Below, piece after piece: positions 49,749 through 59,312 of a stretch of 64,000 nucleotides of DNA (position 1 is the stretch's first letter; every line of letters begins with the position of its first letter). The stretch lies in contig NZ_CP090177.1 in the NCBI RefSeq assembly GCF_042214795.1, positions 1,488,001-1,552,000 on the forward strand, given 5' to 3'. The stretch comes from Arcobacter iocasae (GTDB taxonomy: Bacteria; Campylobacterota; Campylobacteria; Campylobacterales; Arcobacteraceae). The position numbers and the translations under genes are program-made. The notes under the pieces were generated by a model. The model had not been told where the DNA came from. It made no database searches and saw nothing but the letters and a program-made list of their open reading frames with translations.

Positions 49749-51209
49749 ATGAATACAAAAAATAATCTATGTGATTTTATACTTTTTGGTGGACATGGGG
49801 ATTTAGCATTTAGAAAACTCATGCCTGCACTTTATCATTTATGTAAAGATGGCTATATATCAAGTGAAAGTAGAATAATAACAGTCTCAAGAAAAGAGAT
49901 TAGCGTAGAAGAACATATAAAACTTATAGAAGAAAAATTAAGTGAATTTATAAGTGAAGAAAAGCTTGACGAAGAGTTTTTTGAAACCTTTAAAAAGCAA
50001 CTTTTTATGGTAACAATAGATTTTTCAGATGAAAATTCATATGAAAAGTTACAAAATATTTTAAATGAGCACAGTGATCGAGAAAGAATAAATTATTTGT
50101 CAACTTCACCTGATTTTTTTGGAACTATTTGTAAGTCATTGAATCATTGGGATTTAATAACACCACAAACAAGAGTTGTACTAGAAAAGCCTTTAGGTAG
50201 GGATTTAAAATCATCACAAGAGATTAATAAAGAGGTTTTAAACTATTTTGAAGAGGACCAAATATATAGAATAGACCACTATTTAGGTAAAGATACTGTT
50301 CAAAATATTATGGCTTTAAGATTTTCAAATAGACTTTTTGTTCCACTTTGGAATTCTAACCACATAGACCATGTGCAAATAACAGTTGCAGAAAGTGTTG
50401 GTGTTGAAAATCGTTGGGGTTATTATAATGAGTATGGAGCTTTAAGAGATATGATTCAAAATCACCTTATGCAACTACTTTGTTTAATAGCTATGGAGCC
50501 TCCTTGTTCACTTGAAGCAAATAGTGTAAGGGATGAAAAAGTAAAAGTATTACGCTCTTTTAGAAATATAAATGATGAAGATATAAAAAGTAAAACAGTA
50601 AGGGCTCAGTATAAAGCTGGTTCTTCAGATGGTTCAAGTGTCCCTGGGTATTTAGATGGCAAAGAAGAAGGAAGTAATACAGAAACATTTGCAGCCATTA
50701 GAGTTGACATAGATAACTGGAGATGGAATGGAGTTCCTTTTTACATAAGAAGTGGTAAAAGACTTCAAAAAAGAAATTCGGAGATTGTAATACAGTTTAA
50801 AACTATTCCTCACTCTATTTTTGGTGGAGATGAGACTTCAATAAATGCAAATAGATTAGTAATAACTTTACAACCAAAAGAGAGTATTGAGTTAAAACTT
50901 ATGAATAAAATTCCTGGTTTAAGTGATAGCATGAAACTTCAACAAGTGGATTTAGAACTAAACTCACCTCATAATAGCCATAGAAAACCAGATGCCTATG
51001 AAAGACTTATTTTAGATGTAATTCGTTCTAATCCAACGCTTTTTATGAGACTTGATGAGGTGGAAACTGCTTGGAAATGGGCAGATAAGATTATAGATGG
51101 TTGGGAAAAGAATTTATCTCCTATGAAAACATATACAGCCGGAAGTGATGGACCAAGCGCGGCTATTCAGCTAATCGCAAAAGATGGAAGAAGTTGGAAT
51201 GATGAATGA
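49749..51209 (+). CDS. zwf: Glucose-6-phosphate 1-dehydrogenase
   Basis: A 486-residue enzyme oxidising glucose-6-phosphate to 6-phosphogluconolactone. Opens with FILFGGHGDLAFRKLMPALYHL (dinucleotide loop GGxGDLxxRKLxPALY), has the active site YRIDHYLGKDTVQNIMALRF and VLEKPLGRDL, and the C-terminal YERLILDVIRSNPTLFMR. First step of the Entner-Doudoroff branch. Begins one base after galU ends. Confidence 0.97.
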   Translation: MNTKNNLCDFILFGGHGDLAFRKLMPALYHLCKDGYISSESRIITVSRKEISVEEHIKLIEEKLSEFISEEKLDEEFFETFKKQLFMVTIDFSDENSYEKLQNILNEHSDRERINYLSTSPDFFGTICKSLNHWDLITPQTRVVLEKPLGRDLKSSQEINKEVLNYFEEDQIYRIDHYLGKDTVQNIMALRFSNRLFVPLWNSNHIDHVQITVAESVGVENRWGYYNEYGALRDMIQNHLMQLLCLIAMEPPCSLEANSVRDEKVKVLRSFRNINDEDIKSKTVRAQYKAGSSDGSSVPGYLDGKEEGSNTETFAAIRVDIDNWRWNGVPFYIRSGKRLQKRNSEIVIQFKTIPHSIFGGDETSINANRLVITLQPKESIELKLMNKIPGLSDSMKLQQVDLELNSPHNSHRKPDAYERLILDVIRSNPTLFMRLDEVETAWKWADKIIDGWEKNLSPMKTYTAGSDGPSAAIQLIAKDGRSWNDE

Positions 51210-51894
51210 TTTTAAAGAATTTTTTTCAAGTGAAGAATTGGCTCAAAACTTAGCCACAGATATAGCATTAATACTAAAAAATAGTATAGAATCTAATGGT
51301 AAAGCAACACTTTTAGTATCAGGTGGAAATACGCCAAAGCTATTTTTTCAAAAACTTTCAAACATAAATATTCAATGGGAAAAGGTAACCATAGGATTAG
51401 TAGATGAAAGATGGGTTGAAAATGATTCTAAAGATAGAAATGAGCTTTTAGTAAAAGAAAACCTACTTAAGAATCTTGCTATAAAAGCCCATTTTATTGG
51501 ACTTTATGTAAAAGGAATAAGTGCAGAGTCTGCCCAAAGTATCTCTTCGAAAATATATGAAAATGAGTTTGAAAAAGTAGATGTTTTGGTTTTGGGTATG
51601 GGTACTGATGGACACACTGCCTCATTATTTCCTAATAATGAAAGGCTAAAAGAGGCTTATGATTTAACAAATGAGAAATTTTGTATCTCAATTGAACCAA
51701 CAACAGTTCCTTATACAAGAATGAGTTTAACATTGAAGAAAATTTTAGAAGCTAAAAATATAATATTACATATAGAAGGAAAAGAAAAGCTTGAAGTTTA
51801 CAATAGTGCTATAAATGCAAAGGATATGTATAAATATCCAATTAGTTCAGTTTTAAATCAAACTGATAAAAAAATAAAGGTTTATTACTCATGA
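51199..51894 (+). CDS. pgl: 6-phosphogluconolactonase (DevB/SOL type)
   Basis: Hydrolyses 6-phosphogluconolactone to 6-phosphogluconate. About 231 residues. Motifs: LLVSGGNTPKLFFQKL, GLVDERWVENDSKDRNE, VLVLGMGTDGHTASLFP. I take ATG 51199 (51202 equally possible) because GAAGAAGTTGGA precedes it; an in-frame ATG at 51184 would lengthen the overlap with zwf. It overlaps edd by 4 bases. Confidence 0.93.
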   Translation: MMNDFKEFFSSEELAQNLATDIALILKNSIESNGKATLLVSGGNTPKLFFQKLSNINIQWEKVTIGLVDERWVENDSKDRNELLVKENLLKNLAIKAHFIGLYVKGISAESAQSISSKIYENEFEKVDVLVLGMGTDGHTASLFPNNERLKEAYDLTNEKFCISIEPTTVPYTRMSLTLKKILEAKNIILHIEGKEKLEVYNSAINAKDMYKYPISSVLNQTDKKIKVYYS

Positions 51895-53711
51895 ATAAAA
51901 TAATAGAAGAAGTAACAAACAAAATAATAAAAAGATCACAAAAAAGTAGAAAGATTTATTTATCTAGAATAAATGAAGCCAAAAAAAATAGTGTAAATAG
52001 GGCAACTTTAGATTGTGCTAATTTAGCCCATGCCATTGCTCCAATGAGCGATGAAGAAAAGGCATATTTAAGTGATATGAAATCTTTTAATATGGGAATT
52101 GTAACAGCATATAATGATATGTTATCAGCCCATGAACCCTATGCTGCCTATCCAGATATCTTAAAAAAAGAGCTTTTAAAATATAGCTCAACTGCTCAAG
52201 TTGCAGGTGGAGTTCCAGCTATGTGTGATGGAGTTACCCAAGGACAAGCAGGGATGGAATTATCACTATTTTCTAGGGATAATATAGCTATGGGAACGGC
52301 AATCGCTTTGAGTCATAATACTTATGATGGAGCTTTTTATTTAGGAATTTGTGACAAAATCGTACCAGGACTTATGATAGGAGCTTTGAGTTTTGGACAT
52401 TTGCCAGCTATTTTTGTACCTTCTGGTCCTATGCCTTCTGGTATTTCAAATAAAGAAAAAGCAAAGGTGCGACAAGAATTTGCCCAAAATAAAATAGATG
52501 AAAAAGCACTTTTTGAAGTAGAAAAAGCTTCATACCATAGTTGTGGAACCTGTACTTTTTTTGGGACAGCAAATTCAAATCAAATGCTTTTGGAGATGAT
52601 GGGATTACAACTTCCTAATGGCTCTTTTGTAAATGCAAATACTCCTTTAAGATATGCCTTGACAAAAAAATCAGCCCAAACACTTATAAACTTATGTGAG
52701 AAAAGAGTGTCTATCTCTGACATTGTAAGTGAAAAAACTTTTGTAAATGCAATTATTGGACTTATGGCAACAGGAGGTTCAACAAACCATACAATACATT
52801 TAATTGCCATGGCAAAAGCAGCTGGAATAGTTCTAAGATGGGAAGATTTTGATGAGATATCTAAAGTTACGCCATTACTTTGTAAAATGTATCCAAATGG
52901 AAGTGCAGATGTAAATCACTTTAGAGATGCGGGTGGAATGAGTGTAGTTATAGCACAACTTCTTGACTTAGACTTAGTTCATAATGATGTTCAAACAGTT
53001 GTTGGATATGGTTTAGATAATTTTATCAAAGAACCAGTTTTACAAAATGATAAACTGATTTTTAATGATGGAGAAAAAAGTTCAAAAAATATAGAAGTAA
53101 TCTCAAGTGCTAAAACTCCTTTTTCAAAAGAGGGTGGATTAAAACTTTTAGTTGGAGATCTTGGTAAAAGTGTTATAAAAACTTCAGCTTTAAAAGAAGA
53201 GTATCTTTATATAAAAGCACCAGCAGTTGTATTTAATTCACAAGAAGAGTTACAAAAAGAGTTTGTAAAAGGAAAACTAGAAAAAGATTTTATTGCAGTT
53301 ATAAGATATCAAGGGCCAAAGGCAAATGGAATGCCAGAACTTCATAAACTAATGCCTCCCCTTGGAGCCTTACAAGATAAAGGTTTTAAAGTAGCGATTA
53401 TAACAGATGGTAGAATGTCAGGTGCTTCTGGAAAAGTTGCCTCTGCAATACATCTTTATCCTGAGGCTATTGAAGGTGGACTTCTATCAAAAATTGAAAA
53501 TGGTGATATGATAGAGATGGATGTAAAAAATGGCACTATAAAACTTTTAATTGATAAAGAAGTTTTAGAAAAAAGAGAAATTAAACAGATAAATTTAGAA
53601 AAAAATAGACATGGTTTCGGACGAGAACTATTTTCAAGTATTAGAGAAAATGTAAGTTCAAGTGAAACCGGAGCAACTATTTTTAAACTTGTAGGAGAAG
53701 AAAACTTATGA
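51891..53711 (+). CDS. edd: Phosphogluconate dehydratase
   Basis: A 606-residue iron-sulfur dehydratase, making 2-keto-3-deoxy-6-phosphogluconate. Landmarks of the IlvD/Edd family: MGIVTAYNDMLSAHEPY, GGVPAMCDGVTQGQAGMELSLFSRD, the cluster cysteines in SCGTCTFFGTANSNQMLLEMMGL, GGSTNHTIHLIAMA, and RYQGPKANGMPELHKLMPPLG with ITDGRMSGASGK. Length matches Edd. Followed by eda with a 4-base overlap, as is usual. Confidence 0.97.
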   Translation: MNKIIEEVTNKIIKRSQKSRKIYLSRINEAKKNSVNRATLDCANLAHAIAPMSDEEKAYLSDMKSFNMGIVTAYNDMLSAHEPYAAYPDILKKELLKYSSTAQVAGGVPAMCDGVTQGQAGMELSLFSRDNIAMGTAIALSHNTYDGAFYLGICDKIVPGLMIGALSFGHLPAIFVPSGPMPSGISNKEKAKVRQEFAQNKIDEKALFEVEKASYHSCGTCTFFGTANSNQMLLEMMGLQLPNGSFVNANTPLRYALTKKSAQTLINLCEKRVSISDIVSEKTFVNAIIGLMATGGSTNHTIHLIAMAKAAGIVLRWEDFDEISKVTPLLCKMYPNGSADVNHFRDAGGMSVVIAQLLDLDLVHNDVQTVVGYGLDNFIKEPVLQNDKLIFNDGEKSSKNIEVISSAKTPFSKEGGLKLLVGDLGKSVIKTSALKEEYLYIKAPAVVFNSQEELQKEFVKGKLEKDFIAVIRYQGPKANGMPELHKLMPPLGALQDKGFKVAIITDGRMSGASGKVASAIHLYPEAIEGGLLSKIENGDMIEMDVKNGTIKLLIDKEVLEKREIKQINLEKNRHGFGRELFSSIRENVSSSETGATIFKLVGEENL

Positions 53712-54331
53712 ATGCAAATGATGTAATGAAAATATCACCAATAGTACCAGTTATTGCCCTTGATGATATAAAAGATGCCTTGCCTTTAGCAAAAGCTTTA
53801 AGTGAGGGTGGAATAAATATTATGGAGATAACTTTAAGAACAGAAGCTGGACTTAAAGCTATTAATCTTATCTCAAAAGAGATGCCCTCTATGAATGTGG
53901 GAGCTGGAACAGTTTGCAATAATGTTGATTTGATGGAAGCAAAAGCAGTGGGTGCAAAATTTGTATTTTCTCCTGGAATTTCTCAAGAGTTAATAGATAG
54001 TGCAAAAAAATATAAGATGACAATTATTCCAGGAATTGCAACTGCTTCAGAAGTTATGCTTGCTCAAAATAATGGTATTTATAATTGCAAATTATTCCCT
54101 GCAACAATAAGTGGAGGAGTTGATATTTTAAAAGCTTTTCAAGGACCTTTTCCAAAAATGAAGTTTTGTCCAACTGGTGGAGTTAATATAGAAAATCTAA
54201 ATGACTTTTTATCTTTAAAAAATGTTTTATGTGTAGGTGGAACTTGGATTATTCCAAAAGATATTATAAAAAGTGGTGATTTTGATAAGATTACAGAGTT
54301 ATGTATTGAGGCACTGGCAAAAATAAAATAA
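53708..54331 (+). CDS. eda: KDPG aldolase (2-keto-3-deoxy-6-phosphogluconate aldolase)
   Basis: A 207-residue class I aldolase that splits KDPG into pyruvate and glyceraldehyde-3-phosphate. Motifs: VPVIALDDIKDALPLAKAL, GGINIMEITLRTEAGL (catalytic Glu region), NVGAGTVCN, PGIATASEVM and the Schiff-base lysine in CKLFPATISGG, then FCPTGGVNIEN. Completes the Entner-Doudoroff pathway. Confidence 0.97.
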   Translation: MNANDVMKISPIVPVIALDDIKDALPLAKALSEGGINIMEITLRTEAGLKAINLISKEMPSMNVGAGTVCNNVDLMEAKAVGAKFVFSPGISQELIDSAKKYKMTIIPGIATASEVMLAQNNGIYNCKLFPATISGGVDILKAFQGPFPKMKFCPTGGVNIENLNDFLSLKNVLCVGGTWIIPKDIIKSGDFDKITELCIEALAKIK

Positions 54332-54343
54332 AAGGAGATTATT

Positions 54344-55978
54344 TTGGCAAATGAATTAGCAGGAAAAAAAGCACCCAAAGAGATATTAGAAGATATTCCA
54401 AAACTACTCTCATCTTATTATGAGAATAAACCAAATATAAATGAAGTAAGTCAAAAAGTTAGTTTTGGTACATCTGGACATAGGGGAAGTTCTCTAAAAA
54501 CAAGTTTCAATGAAGACCATATCTTAGCTATTTCTCAAGCCTTATGTGAATATAGAAAAGATGCAAAAATAACTGGAACTTTATATATAGGAATAGATAC
54601 TCATGCCCTCTCAATTCCTGCTCAAACAACAGCATTACAAGTATTTGTAGCAAATAAAGTAAAATGTAAAATTGCCCAAAATAAAAACTTCACTCCCACT
54701 CCTGTAATTTCCTTTACTATTTTAGAAGCTAATAAAAATAGTGAAATTTTAAATGATGGAGTTGTAATAACTCCTTCTCACAATCCACCAAGTGATGGTG
54801 GCTTTAAATATAATCCACCAAATGGTGGACCTGCTGATAGTGATATTACAACTATCATAGAAAATAGAGCAAATGAGATTTTGGCAAATGGTTTAAAGGA
54901 TGTAAAAAAAGTCCCAATTGAAGAGTTAGATGGTTCTTTATTTGTAGAAGAGTTTGATTTTATAACTCCTTATGTAAAAGCTCTTGATACTATTATTGAT
55001 ATGGCTTGTATTAAAAAATCAAATCTTAAAATTGGCGTTGACCCAATGGGCGGTTCTGGAATAGAAGTTTATAAAAAGATAAAAGAGATTTATGGTTTAA
55101 ATCTTGAAATTGTAAATGATAAAGTTGATCCAACTTTTTCTTTTATGACTTGCGACCATGATGGTAAGATTAGAATGGATTGTTCATCAAAAGATGCGAT
55201 GGCTTCATTAATAGGCTTAAAAGATAAGTATGAATTAGCTTTTGCAAATGATCCTGACTTTGATAGACATGGAATAGTAACTCCAATTGTTGGGCTTATG
55301 AATCCAAATCATTATCTCTCTGTTGCTATTTGGTATTTATTTTCAAATAGACCTTGGAGTGATGAATTAGGCATTGGGAAGACATTAGTCTCAAGTTCTA
55401 TGATAGATAGGGTTGCAAAGATGCTTAATAAGAAGCTTTATGAAGTGCCTGTTGGCTTTAAATGGTTTGTTGATGGTCTTTATGAAGGAACTTTAGGCTT
55501 TGGAGGAGAAGAGAGTGCTGGAGCTTCATTTCTAAGATTTGATGGAAGTGTTTGGTCAACTGATAAAGATGGAATAATTTTAAATTTATTAGCAGCTGAG
55601 ATTACTTCAAAACTAAAAAAAGACCCTGGAACTATTTATAAAGAGTTAGAAGAGAAAAATGGAACTTCATATTATAAAAGAATCGATGCCCCCGCAACGA
55701 TAGAACAAAAAGCTAAACTAAAAAGTCTAAGTGTTGAAGATATAGTATCAAAAGAGCTTGCAGGGGAACTTATCGAAAATATTTTTACCAAAGCAGAGGG
55801 TAATAAAGCATCCATTGGAGGCTTAAAAGTGGTTACCAAAAATGGTTGGTTTGCTGCGCGTCCTTCAGGTACAGAAGATATATATAAAATATATGCGGAA
55901 AGCTTTATAAGTAGTGAGCATTTGGAGCTTATTTTAGCTCAAGCTCAAGAGATAGTAACACAAAGTATAAAAGGATAA
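54344..55978 (+). CDS. pgm: Phosphoglucomutase (alpha-D-glucose phosphate-specific)
   Basis: A 544-residue phosphohexomutase interconverting glucose-1-phosphate and glucose-6-phosphate. Contains KVSFGTSGHRGSSLKTSFNEDH, the phosphoserine loop VITPSHNPPSDGGFKYNPPNGGPAD, metal-binding FANDPDFDRHGIV, FGGEESAGAS and AARPSGTEDIYKIYAE. Starts with TTG 54344, supported by AAAGGAGATT. It links the phosphorylase product to the Zwf-Edd-Eda branch. Confidence 0.97.
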   Translation: MANELAGKKAPKEILEDIPKLLSSYYENKPNINEVSQKVSFGTSGHRGSSLKTSFNEDHILAISQALCEYRKDAKITGTLYIGIDTHALSIPAQTTALQVFVANKVKCKIAQNKNFTPTPVISFTILEANKNSEILNDGVVITPSHNPPSDGGFKYNPPNGGPADSDITTIIENRANEILANGLKDVKKVPIEELDGSLFVEEFDFITPYVKALDTIIDMACIKKSNLKIGVDPMGGSGIEVYKKIKEIYGLNLEIVNDKVDPTFSFMTCDHDGKIRMDCSSKDAMASLIGLKDKYELAFANDPDFDRHGIVTPIVGLMNPNHYLSVAIWYLFSNRPWSDELGIGKTLVSSSMIDRVAKMLNKKLYEVPVGFKWFVDGLYEGTLGFGGEESAGASFLRFDGSVWSTDKDGIILNLLAAEITSKLKKDPGTIYKELEEKNGTSYYKRIDAPATIEQKAKLKSLSVEDIVSKELAGELIENIFTKAEGNKASIGGLKVVTKNGWFAARPSGTEDIYKIYAESFISSEHLELILAQAQEIVTQSIKG

Positions 55979-55981
55979 AAG

Positions 55982-57190
55982 ATGAATTATAGTGCAAATT
56001 TTAGTCCAAGAGTTTCTGATAGTGAGATTTTCGAAAGTATAAAAAAAGAGAAGCAAGATATAGGTTATTATAATTTACCTTTTCAAGATACAACTTTAAT
56101 AAAAGAGTATGCTCAAACTGTCAAGCAAAAAGATATAGCAATAATTGGAATAGGTGGAAGTACTTTAGGAACTTTTGCTATTTATAGTTTTTTAACTAGA
56201 ACCCATAACTTTGATAAAAAGCTTTATTTTTTTGAATCAACTGATCCAATTGATATAAATACAAGATTGGAAAGATTAGATTTAGACAATACACTATTTA
56301 TCGTTATTAGTAAATCAGGAACAACTATTGAGACAATAAGTGTTTTTAAATATCTTTATTCAAAAGTTAAGATTGATAAAAATAATTGTTTGATAATAAC
56401 AGAGACGGATAGTAAGCTAAATGATTTTGCCCAAAGTAATGATATAAAAACATTTGAAATACCAAAAAATGTTGGTGGAAGATTTTCTGTATTTTCAACT
56501 GTAGGACTTGTACCTTTAGCAATTGTTGGAATAGATATTGACAGATTATTAGATGGCTGTAAAGAGGCTTATAGTGAATATTTTGAACAAGAAGCTTTAT
56601 ATAAAAGAATAATGACAAAAGCTAGATTTATGGCAGAATACAAACATAAGTTTAATAACAATGTAGTTTTTTCTTATGCTTCAGAACTTGAGGGATTTAA
56701 TAAATGGTATGTGCAATTATGGGGAGAAAGCTTAGGGAAAATTGACAAAGATAATACTCATCAAGGTTTGACACCAATTGGTTTATTAGGACCTGTAGAT
56801 CAACATAGTTTTTTACAGCTAATTATTCAAGGGAAAAGGGATAAAACGGTTACTTTTATTAAAATAAAAGATTTTGCTGATAACTCAAAAATTCCCGATG
56901 TAAAATTAAAAGGTTTAGAAGAACTTGATTATATCAATAATTTAAAATTCTCTGAGCTAATAAATCACCAAGCAGATGCCACAATAGAAGCAGTACATGA
57001 TTTACAAGATATTCCATGTGATACTATTACTATGGATAAAGTTGATGGCTTTAGTTTAGCAAAACTTATGTATGTATATGAATTACTAACTTCAATTGTT
57101 GGGAAGTTTTTATTTATAAATGCCTATGACCAACCAGGTGTTGAAAGTGGTAAAATAATTTTAAAAGAGAAACTAAAAAAGAAAAAATAG
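55982..57190 (+). CDS. pgi: Glucose-6-phosphate isomerase
   Basis: A 402-residue short-form isomerase as in other Campylobacterota. Motifs: IAIIGIGGSTLGTFAIYSF, VISKSGTTIETISVFKYL, NVGGRFSVFSTVGLVPLAIVG (PGI signature 1 like) and QLWGESLGK with GPVDQHSFLQLI. Reversible, so it can feed glucose-6-phosphate from gluconeogenesis into the operon's pathway. Last gene of the operon; no convincing terminator hairpin was seen after it in 57191-57268. Confidence 0.96.
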   Translation: MNYSANFSPRVSDSEIFESIKKEKQDIGYYNLPFQDTTLIKEYAQTVKQKDIAIIGIGGSTLGTFAIYSFLTRTHNFDKKLYFFESTDPIDINTRLERLDLDNTLFIVISKSGTTIETISVFKYLYSKVKIDKNNCLIITETDSKLNDFAQSNDIKTFEIPKNVGGRFSVFSTVGLVPLAIVGIDIDRLLDGCKEAYSEYFEQEALYKRIMTKARFMAEYKHKFNNNVVFSYASELEGFNKWYVQLWGESLGKIDKDNTHQGLTPIGLLGPVDQHSFLQLIIQGKRDKTVTFIKIKDFADNSKIPDVKLKGLEELDYINNLKFSELINHQADATIEAVHDLQDIPCDTITMDKVDGFSLAKLMYVYELLTSIVGKFLFINAYDQPGVESGKIILKEKLKKKK

Positions 57191-57268
57191 AGCATAGAGT
57201 GTTCTTATAGACATATGAAAAACTTTTGAATTAATGTATAATCTTTTATAAAAAGGTAAGGAAAGATT

Positions 57269-58222
57269 ATGAAATTAGGAATATCTTCGTGTTTGATAGG
57301 AAATCTCTGTCGTTACGATGGAGCTCATTCAAGAGATGCTTTTGTGGTTAATATACTTCAAAAATATTTTGAAATAGTGCCTTATTGTCCTGAGAGTATT
57401 ATTTTTGGTACACCAAGGGAGACTATTAGATTGGTTCGAAATGGTGAAGATATAAAAGTTACTACTTCAAATGGGGAAAAAGATGTAACTAAACAATTAG
57501 ATGATATCTCTGTTTCTTGTGCAAAACAAATAGCAGATGATGATATTTGTGGATTTATTTTAAAATCAAAATCACCTACATGTGGAATGGAAAGAGTAAA
57601 AGTTTACCAAGAAAAAAATGCCCCAAGTAAAAAAGAGGGTGTTGGACTTTTTGCAAAAAGAATAAAAGAATTTTATCCTTATTTACCCCTAGAAGAAGAG
57701 GGTAGACTTAATGATGCTTGGTTAAAAGAGAACTTCTTAATGCAAATTTTTTCTTATAGAGATTTACATGAGTTATTAAAAAAAGATGATATTGAGTTTA
57801 ATGATTTAGTAGAGTTTCATACTTCATATAAATATTTAATTTATGCAAAATCTCAAGAATTTTATAAAGAATTAGGACATATTGTTGCAAATCATGAGAA
57901 AAAGTCTTTAGAAGAGATTTTAGCTGAATACAAACAAAGTTTTTTAAAAGCAATAAGCGAAAAAAGTACTATTAATAAAACTTACAATGTCTTGCTTCAT
58001 ATTTTTGGATATTTTAAAAAGCATATTTCAAAAGAAGAAAAAGAGTTATTACTTGTAAGTATGGACGAGTATAAAGATGGAATTATTCCTCTTATAACCA
58101 TAGTTAAGATGTTCAAAATATATATAAGTAGATATGATATCGAATACTTAAAAAAACAAAAATTTTTAAATCCTTATCCAGCTGAACTAGCTTTGAGATC
58201 TGATTTAAAAGCCAATAAATAG
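57269..58222 (+). CDS. DUF523 and DUF1722 two-domain protein (YbgA-like)
   Basis: A 317-residue protein. Residues 1-145 are DUF523 (MKLGISSCLIGNLCRYDGAHSRD, FVPYCPE-like IVPYCPESIIFGTPRETIRL, GFILKSKSPTCGMERVKVY), with conserved Cys; 190-300 are DUF1722 (FHTSYKYLIYAKSQEFYKELGHIVAN, YNVLLHIFGYFKKHISKEEK). The architecture is common in bacteria; a role with thiouridine-type chemistry or DNA repair has been suggested for the family but is unsettled. Begins a three-gene run on the plus strand. Confidence 0.9.
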   Translation: MKLGISSCLIGNLCRYDGAHSRDAFVVNILQKYFEIVPYCPESIIFGTPRETIRLVRNGEDIKVTTSNGEKDVTKQLDDISVSCAKQIADDDICGFILKSKSPTCGMERVKVYQEKNAPSKKEGVGLFAKRIKEFYPYLPLEEEGRLNDAWLKENFLMQIFSYRDLHELLKKDDIEFNDLVEFHTSYKYLIYAKSQEFYKELGHIVANHEKKSLEEILAEYKQSFLKAISEKSTINKTYNVLLHIFGYFKKHISKEEKELLLVSMDEYKDGIIPLITIVKMFKIYISRYDIEYLKKQKFLNPYPAELALRSDLKANK

Positions 58223-58229
58223 GACTTAA

Positions 58230-58694
58230 ATGGAAACTGTAAGTAATAATATAATACCACTTCATATGAATGTGATGTTAGTCTTTTTTTCTGTATTGCC
58301 CTTTCTTGTGATGGGTAGTATATTTCTTGCTAAAAATAAGCAATATAAATTACACTTTTATTCTCAAGGTTTTATTTTAGTTTTGACAATCTTAGTATTG
58401 GTATTTTTTGAAATTATGATTAGAATTGATGGTGGCTTTTTTGAGTTTGCCAAACAAAGTAATATGCCACACGGTTTTTTAGTAGGATATTTGATTTTTC
58501 ATATAATAATTGCACTGATTGCTGCTGTATTGTGGATAAGGTTATTTATAAAATCTATGGGTTTATATCAAAGAGGTAAAATAGAAGAAATAAAAGCTTC
58601 AACCCATATGCGAGAGGGGAAGATTACTTTTGTTTTTTTGCTACTTAGTTGTATAACTGGAGTATTTGTTTATCTGTTTTTGTTTATTTTTTGA
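58230..58694 (+). CDS. DUF420-like membrane protein
   Basis: A 154-residue protein with four membrane helices (about 15-36, 48-66, 85-112, 130-152) and histidines at helix ends (HFYSQG, PHGFLVGYLIFHIIIA, STHMREGK). The pattern matches DUF420, a haem-copper-oxidase-associated membrane family. No oxidase genes are nearby. Starts 8 bases after the previous gene. Confidence 0.65.
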   Translation: METVSNNIIPLHMNVMLVFFSVLPFLVMGSIFLAKNKQYKLHFYSQGFILVLTILVLVFFEIMIRIDGGFFEFAKQSNMPHGFLVGYLIFHIIIALIAAVLWIRLFIKSMGLYQRGKIEEIKASTHMREGKITFVFLLLSCITGVFVYLFLFIF

Positions 58695-58733
58695 AAAAGA
58701 TGTTAAAATACAAAAAAAGAATAAGGAAGTTTA

Positions 58734-59282
58734 ATGAGTATAGAGAAGGATCTTTTAGATAGAAGTGGTAGTGTTTGCGAACTTTGTGGAGCAAGTGATG
58801 GTCTTGAGGCAATTGAAGTTGCACCAAAAGATGAGAAAATCGTAGTATGTTCTACATGTAAAGAGCAAATTGAAGATGAGTCTAAAATGGATTCAAATCA
58901 CTTTAGATGTTTAAATGATTCTATGTGGAGCGAAACTCCAGCTGTACAAGTTGTGGCTTATAGATTATTAAAAAATTTATCAATTGATGAAGGTTGGGCT
59001 CAAGATTTAGTTGAGATGATGTATTTAGAACCTGAAACTTTAGAGTGGGCAGAAGCTGGACTTACTACTGGTGAAGTTGTAAAAGATAGTAATGGGGTTA
59101 CTTTAAACTCAGGTGATAGTGTAACTATTATAAAAGACTTAGAAGTAAAAGGTGCTGGATTTACTGCAAAAAGAGGAACAGTTGTAAAAGGAATATCTTT
59201 AGGTGATGATCCAACTCACATTGAAGGTAAAGTAAATGGAGTTAGAATTTTTTTAAAAACTTGTTTTTTGAAAAAATCTTAA
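58734..59282 (+). CDS. PhnA/YjdM-type zinc-ribbon protein
   Basis: A 182-residue cytoplasmic protein with an N-terminal zinc ribbon (CELCGAS and VVCSTCKEQI) and a C-terminal PhnA domain (VKDSNGVTLNSGDSVTIIKDLEVKGAGFTAKRGTVVKGI, LGDDPTHIEGKVNG). Despite the name, the family is not needed for phosphonate use in most bacteria and its role is unclear. RBS ATAAGGAAGTTTA. Confidence 0.93.
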   Translation: MSIEKDLLDRSGSVCELCGASDGLEAIEVAPKDEKIVVCSTCKEQIEDESKMDSNHFRCLNDSMWSETPAVQVVAYRLLKNLSIDEGWAQDLVEMMYLEPETLEWAEAGLTTGEVVKDSNGVTLNSGDSVTIIKDLEVKGAGFTAKRGTVVKGISLGDDPTHIEGKVNGVRIFLKTCFLKKS

Positions 59283-59287
59283 TATTA

Positions 59288-59309
59288 ACTCTCTACAAAA
59301 GTAGAGAGT
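59288..59309. terminator. Bidirectional terminator between phnA and purT
   Basis: ACTCTCTAC (59288-59296) and GTAGAGAGT (59301-59309) with loop AAAA, followed by CTTTT on the plus strand; A-rich upstream gives a T-rich tail on the minus strand after purT ends. Confidence 0.75.
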
Positions 59310-59312
59310 CTT

